In this document: piece by piece, positions 58,442 to 64,000 of the stretch
Layout of the letters: each line of letters begins with the position of its first letter
Position numbering within the stretch: the stretch's first letter is position 1
NCBI GenBank assembly: GCA_030737875.1
Contig: CM060912.1
Span: forward strand, 260,138,231 to 260,202,230
DNA length: 64,000 bases
Direction of reading: 5' to 3'
Source: Allium sativum
Taxonomy: Eukaryota; Streptophyta; Magnoliopsida; Asparagales; Amaryllidaceae
Program-made: the position numbers and the translations under genes
The notes under the pieces: model-generated
The model's database searches: none
What the model was told of the DNA's origin: nothing
The model's input: the letters and a program-made list of their open reading frames with translations, nothing else

Positions 58442-60325
58442 TATATGCATATAAAAACATACAACGGACTGGACTGTTTTTGTTATTTTCGGGGTCACCT
58501 GCTCATCTCAGAACACTGCTTGTCAACATCTCCTTCACAGCTTTATGAACCATAATCTGCCTACCAGTTCTGCACTGAGCCACTGCATGCTGGTTCTTCC
58601 TTCACCAGACCATACCACATACCTAACTACCTCTGAACCTTTGCACCAGCTCTCAACTCAGTCTCTGCACCTTGTCCCTGCTTGTTTTGCAACCATATCC
58701 CTGCATACTTGTCTCAACAGAAGCATTTTGCATTCATAGTTTCTGTTTATCTCACTGCGTGCATCCTTGCAGTTCTTATTCCCTGAACATTGCAACTCAA
58801 TACTTGGCCTGATACATCAACTATTCATGTTTGTGCGGCAATAACTTAGGCAACATGCTTCTTATTATCCCAATAGCTGCACCCATAGCATCCGCAATAC
58901 TCTGTCATCCATCGGTATTTTTCCCCAGATCGTGACACCTCTGATGGTAAATCGCTGGTCGTTACCCGTGCACTCTGCCTCAACAACGCAAAAAAAAAAA
59001 AGTTTAGTGCAATCCTTGAATATCAGCCAAAGTGCTTTGCTCCTTCACTAAAAATCTGCAATTACAAGGCATGTTCCCACACACTATTTCTTGGTCTAGA
59101 TAGGTTAGCTTTGCAATACTCTTGAATTATCAGCACCTTCAAAGGACTCCTCGTGAATGAAGCACTGCAGATTCATATTTTTATCTGATAGATATACAGT
59201 ATGAGGTTGTGGATAGTGGGATTAACTAAAGCGATGCATTCAACGGTAATTACAACATGTAATAAATGGGAGAACAGAATGGGAAAAGAAAATACAACTA
59301 TGATGTCAGTTACTGCCAACATATACACAATCTGGGATTATCCATAGGACGGAAGTAACATTGTATAGTCCCATCAAACTAAAAATTGGGGTTCGATGGA
59401 TGATTCATCGGCGGTGGGAAGAGCATCCGCAGGAGACATGAACAACTAGAGTGAAATTAATGATCGAGGTTGAAGAAAGTCATGCAAAATTGAAGTGAAG
59501 ATAACTTAATCAGAAGAAAAGACAGCAGCAGACAATGAAATTAAGAAAAACTATGCAGGTCTTAGCAAAAATTAAATCATCAACTTTCATTGAGTTGTAT
59601 TAAGCAAAAATTAGATCATCAGTTTCAGTAGAAAGAAATTACCTTCGTTGAGCTGTATTAATCACCAACTTTCATCCACAAATCTGTGGTCATAGAGATC
59701 ACCTTACTATCGACCATAGAAACCCAATTCGATTTCGTCCTCCTGCCTCAAATATCAAGAAGCAAACTGCAGCATCGACTGATTAAAATCGAGATCCGAA
59801 CCATAGGGAAGCTTTCACCCTAAAACCTAAATTGATTTCAAGAAAAGAAGCATTTTCATGTTTTTGAGCTCCATTTTTTGCTTAATTTTCTAAGAACAAG
59901 AGGGTTTTGAGTTTGGGGATGACAGTTGTTTTGAATTTGCTTTCTTTCCAAAACACAAAGAAGCACCGTGACTGTTGCAGGTTGGAGATTATGGAGACAA
60001 GCGAAGTTTGCTTTCTTCCTGGAGAGTTTTGGAGCAAATTTTCCAATGAAGGAAGAAAAATGGTTTGCGAGATGAAAATAGAAGAATAATTACGTTTTAG
60101 GTGGGAGACGGAATTGTTTTGGGGAGAGGTAGAGGACAAATTTGTGGCTTTGGAGGGAGAAGAATTTGTGGTTTTGGAGGGAGACGAATTTATTACGTAC
60201 ATTTTAGCGTTACATGTGGGTGTGAAACAATTTGACTTGAGATATAAACAATTAAGTGTCAACAATAACTATTCATAATAAACTGTTATTAAATGGCGTT
60301 ATTAATGACACATTTTTTTGTAGTG
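58442..60325. other. CACTA-1 right interior and terminus, no gene identified
   Basis: Minus-strand reading would put the 5' end of the captured gene here. 59700-59830 looks like a leader, with 'ctaaaacctaaattgatttc' and C/T-rich sequence. I cannot fix exons. The last 60 bases contain the inverted CACTA terminus ending GTAGTG. Confidence 0.45.
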
Positions 60326-60328
60326 CCT

Positions 60329-61511
60329 CCACTTTGAATCCCAGAAGGGATTCGAAATCATGGCACGCGCTCTGCCCCGGCACGCAATTTCTCGACTCAA
60401 TCAAGGGATTCGAAATTCTGATAGGAGGCGGGGTCGAATTTTTGGCATTCGAAATGGGGTGAGTGAAAGGAGCGGACTCGAGATTTTCAGGAGTGCGAAG
60501 ACGGACTCGAAAATTGAGCTTGGCATTGGGATTCGTAAAAAGGAAAGTGACAAAGCAAAGTGGCCAACCGCTTTTGCCATGCGGATCACCGAAAAACCCT
60601 TGCAAACACGCATTATTCAACGTGATTTAAGGGGTTCAAAATTCTGAAAGTGGCACATGCTCCAGGACTTGGACAATCACTTTGGCACGAGTGTTTTACA
60701 TCTCGATCAGCATTTTTAGTGTGATCCACACATGTTTTCAACTATTTTTGAGGGTTTCGAAATTTCCCAACATAAGGATACGAAATTTCGACTCTCGCTT
60801 GATTTTTTGACTCCGATTTTGTGATGCGAATTTTGTATCCCTCAGGGATACGAAATTTTGCCTGTCACATCCAAAACTCACCTATAAATAGCCCTTGCTT
60901 GGCATTCAAAGGGACTGGTTCCCATATGGTATTTTGGACTTCTTGGAGCTCTCAAGCATCATTAATGGCAGTCATCTTCTTCTCCATGACCATTGAACAA
61001 GGCATGGACCTCTAAAATGTTGCTCAAACATTTTCCTTCAACTTTTGGACATTCACAAAAACTTTTTCACTGTTTTTTGGACTATTTTGGATATTCTTGG
61101 ATTTCTTGGACATTTCCTTGGACATTTGCAATGCTTTTGGACTATTTTGGATATTTTGGATTTCTTGTACATTGGAGCTACTTTTTGGACATTGTTGACC
61201 AAGTCAGCACATATTTAACCTAACAGAGAAGAAGAAGGGCATTTCAGTTAAAGTTTAGAATTAATAAATATTTTATTCTATTGCAACGCTTTGTACCCAA
61301 ATATTGTGTGAATTGGTACAACAATTGTAATCAGATACTACATGATGGATGATTACTATAAAGTGGACGTAGGCGTTAGTGCCGAACTACTATAAAAAGT
61401 TGTGTTCTCCCCACATTTTTACTTATTTTGGATTTAGATTATTGTGTTTCTACGAAACATACAATCGAGGGTTGGCTTGCGTTTAATCCACGACAATTCC
61501 CCAAGTCAACA
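60329..61511 (+). repeat. LTR C, right part (continued after CACTA-1)
   Basis: It resumes at 'ccacttTgaatcc' (LTR B 17905) and is collinear to the end ...AAGTCAACA at 61511. It includes the hairpin 'gtatccctcagggatac' (60835-60851), the 'ctcaagcatcattaatggca' segment and the 'ttggacattttggat' word run. The sequence after 61511 is unrelated, so this is the outer right edge of the array. Confidence 0.9.
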
Positions 61512-62061
61512 CATTTTATATCGTCCATAATATAGGTGTGAGTTCATTGATCAAAGTCTGTCCCATTCTATGTCTAAATGTTGAAATTACCGCAGGTTGA
61601 AAGAATGAATAGTGACGTTTGGGATATTAGCATGTTACTTGCTAGGTGGCACAACTGCTAGTTACAATATAGAATTATAATATATGTTTAAAACATAAAT
61701 TATCCAACTGTTCAATATTGTCTATAGTGTAAATAAGAGCTCATTGTTCATAGTATCACTATTTTGAATTAGTATAAAGAAGTTACTATAGTTTGAATAA
61801 AAAATAACAAATTCTGCCTAGTCATTGGAGAGCATATTCGACATTATCAAAATTTCTAATCGAAAAAATAGGTAGTTTCATGCTTCATAATGAATTTCCC
61901 GACTTCCATCAAATGGAATTCAGATATTGTTGGAACATAATGCCGAGTAATTGCCTCATTACATCGATGGTTAACAGGAATTGAAGATGCATCGAACATT
62001 ACAAAGAATTTCCATATCCACACCAAATCTTTATCCACGCTTTAACTATTATTTACATTTT
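61512..62061. other. No feature recognised
   Basis: This AT-rich flank after the gypsy array has no terminal repeats or coding signal I can support. Confidence 0.45.
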
Positions 62062-62600
62062 GTAACGACCGTATTTTAACGATTGAACATTTAAATATTA
62101 GTTGTTAATTATTCAATTGATGGTTCTGAAATGCTATTTTTCACAAACTATCAAATCATGACTCATGATCGATTCCATTGAGTTCTGATTGTTCGATACA
62201 TGATGAATAAGTACATGAATCACTATGTTTCGAGTTTAGATCTACTGGTGGTCAAAATGATTTCTAATTATTTGTAAATAGACGTCTGGAGGCATAGTGT
62301 CAGATTGCGAAGAAACTTATATTTCTGGAATCGTAATATGAGTTATTGTATGACTCCAAGTTTCGTAGCGATTGGATGTACCATTTGATCGTGCATAAAT
62401 AAAACGCATATCAATTTCTATAAGAAACGAACATTGCATAATTTAGGTTTTAGAAGATAAATTCCATGTACAATCGGATGTGGTCTCGATACTACTTCCA
62501 TTGTTCTCAGAAGGCTTTTTTACGTTGAAGTCAATAGGCTGCACATGTCGAACGTAGTTCGCGGGTTTTGAGCCTCGATTGAGGATTAATATATAAATAA
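62062..62600 (+). repeat. Possible chromovirus-type LTR start
   Basis: 'TGTAACGACCGTATTTTAACG' (shown here without its last base in motif comparisons) resembles the TGTAACxxCCC start of chromovirus LTRs. A later 'cgtagcgattggatg' segment resembles the usual mid-LTR region. No matching end was found in the window, so this is tentative. Confidence 0.35.
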
Positions 62601-62904
62601 AATATATGTTTGTACTAAATCCTCAAATCTAATTGGTCATGTTACTGTTCAATCTCCATCCCATTTTTATCTCTACCATTTCATTGAAAACAATGTCACC
62701 ATCTTCTCTTTGATTTCAACAATCCAGATTGAATAAAATACTCAACTAAAAATTATGGAACATATATACTCAGATTCGTGAAAGCTAGATCTTTACACAT
62801 ATATAAATTTTAATGGGTAGAGACAACATTGTCATAGCCTGGTTTTGGCGGCCGTAGGGCCGTAAATTTTGTATGAAAGTCTGATGTTTGTTCGTGTCTA
62901 TGAC

Positions 62905-63220
62905 CGAAATACGTCCGTCTTAGTCCATCCAATTTTCATTTAGAACACGAGTTAAAACAACAAAATTTGTACGAGAAAAAATCACGTTGGTCCGTGTTTG
63001 TTTGAATTTGTCTTAATTCCTCGTACTTCGTTATATAATCGAGAGAAATTCTAATAAAAAATTAATATAGATCGCCTTTTCTATTCAGGTCCGTTCATGT
63101 CTATATCTGAAAAACACGGGTCCGTGTCCGACCAATTTTATTTATGATACGAGTTAGGACAACAAAACTTGTATAAGAAAAAGTTTCGTTTGGTTCATAT
63201 CCAGTCCGATTTTATTTAGT
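62905..63220. repeat. Diverged local duplication
   Basis: Two copies share 'gtcc', 'ccaattttcatttagaacac' against 'ccaattttatttatgatac', then 'gagttaaaacaacaaaattt' against 'gagttaggacaacaaaactt', starting near 62925 and 63130. The duplicated unit is about 200 bases. No function is suggested by the sequence. Confidence 0.7.
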
Positions 63221-63409
63221 TCCGAAACTAAACACACCTCTTTCTGATCCGGTCCAACTAATTTACACCCCTACATGTTGGGTACCCATGTCGAGATGCC
63301 TTAGGCAAAATTGATTTTTTAATTCCTTTGAAAATAATGTAAATGATGTTGAAATAAATCAAGGTAATCCTGGTGCTTAAACCCAGTATTGTTCTATAGA
63401 GTAAAAATG

Positions 63410-63830
63410 GAAATTAAAAACATATTATTATAATTTATAAAAGTTAAGTTAAATTATAAATGTAAATATAAAAACTTTAAAACTTAATATACAATGCTAT
63501 AGATATATAAATAAGAAACTTAAAACTTAATATATAAATCTATAAATATAAGGAAATATTAAAAAACATAAGTAATCATATATAATTAAAACTTAAAATA
63601 TAAGTAAGAAAATGTAAACTGTTTAAATTAGGAGTTAGATTTAAAATCTAAGAAATAAATTTAAATACTAAAAGATAAATATATATTTTAAATAAGAAGT
63701 AATCTTGAAATCAATTTGAAATAGAGATTCGGTGCTATTACGGAGTTTTAATTAATACCTGCATCTAATTTATTTATTTATTTTTAGATACAAGTGTTAG
63801 TATATATTTTATAACAATAATAGTTAAAAC
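63410..63830. repeat. AT-rich low-complexity stretch
   Basis: Runs of 'aaaacttaatatataaa' and 'taaatataa' words dominate. No other signal is visible. Confidence 0.7.
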
Positions 63831-64000
63831 AAGGTTGTTGTCATCAAAATCATCATGTCAACATCTAAGTCCCTAACAGAATTAACATATGTTCGCTTCT
63901 CTATTATGGATTATTACCAAATTTTTTGCATATGCAATGCTTTCGGGTTGGAGTACGATTAATCAGCTAGCTTATAATCATTGCATGGAACAAACACATA

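Larger units (their letters stand above)
42597..60325. mobile_element. CACTA-1: En/Spm-type DNA transposon with captured gene pieces
   Basis: It begins CACTACAACAGAAATTGTC and ends GACACATTTTTTTGTAGTG, inverted ends sharing CACTACAA...GTC. The 3-base duplication CCT occurs at 42594-42596 and 60326-60328, and the LTR sequence resumes exactly there. The left subterminal 250 bases repeat 'gccgctataaa' and 'tagccactat' words, as is usual for these elements. Of 17.7 kb, 11.0 kb is a later chromovirus insertion. I find no transposase. The rest holds exon-like pieces of one gene, an F-box-associated fragment, a MITE and a TA microsatellite. Confidence 0.88.
17292..61511 (+). mobile_element. Second unit of the Tat-like gypsy array, opened by nested insertions
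   Basis: LTR B (17292-19086) is its 5' LTR and LTR C (42051-42596 plus 60329-61511) its 3' LTR. The internal pieces that match copy A in order are 19087-19439, 22273-22916, 37771-37794 and 39791-42050. Each gap is a separate transposon bounded by its own TSD, and removing them restores collinearity with 13944-17291. Spread over 44 kb, the unit itself is only about 7 kb. Confidence 0.85.

Noticed and set aside
60273..60647. Overlapping 95-115 codon frames on both strands
   Set aside because: They lie in LTR C and start inside CACTA-1. The same frames appear as broken versions in LTRs A and B, with no domain.
1..64000. Search for CRISPR arrays, tRNA genes, rRNA genes and telomeric repeats
   Set aside because: No regular spacer-repeat pattern, no tRNA cloverleaf with box A and B, no rRNA core words and no TTTAGGG array were seen. 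The CTTAACCC-rich zones are irregular and belong to LTRs.

Overview
The window is repeat-dense nuclear DNA from a flowering plant, probably a eudicot; I cannot name the species. The evidence is a G-type lectin S-receptor-like kinase (LECRK/RLK1 family), Ty1/copia and Ty3/gypsy LTR retrotransposons, CACTA DNA transposons with captured plant gene fragments, and a plant L1 LINE tail. I see no intact host gene. Most of the window is explained as transposons inserted into transposons, with boundaries fixed by matching target site duplications (TSDs).

Left third. 1-1790 is the end of a large chromovirus-type LTR. 2819-11991 is a single LECRK gene on the minus strand, now dead. It has two frameshifts, an NFG in place of the kinase DFG, an intron-like segment holding a MITE, a non-autonomous copia element flanked by a 200-base duplication of the gene, and a 4.8-kb copia element (3483-8299) that splits the kinase domain exactly (TSD GTTGT).

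Right three quarters. From 12562 to 61511 there is a tandem LTR-internal-LTR-internal-LTR array of a gag-only, Tat-like gypsy element (LTRs A, B and C). LTR A carries a LINE tail with a 16-base TSD. The second unit has been opened by four independent insertions. These are a solo chromovirus-type LTR (19440-22272), CACTA-2 (22917-37770, TSD CAT), a solo LTR (37795-39790, TSD CTTTA) and CACTA-1 (42597-60325, TSD CCT, inside LTR C).

Each CACTA was itself hit. CACTA-2 contains a gag-only Tat-lineage element (28689-37286, minus strand, TSD GACAG). CACTA-1 contains a chromovirus with 4.1-kb LTRs (43532-54555, minus strand, TSD ATTCA). Both CACTAs carry what look like captured host gene pieces. CACTA-2 has cysteine synthase (O-acetylserine thiol-lyase) segments. 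CACTA-1 has an F-box-associated fragment and spliced exons of a gene I do not recognise.

The last 2.5 kb (61512-64000) holds a possible LTR start, a diverged local duplication and AT-rich sequence. I found no rRNA, tRNA or CRISPR. Coordinates quoted for TSD-bounded elements were counted base by base; other boundaries are approximate.
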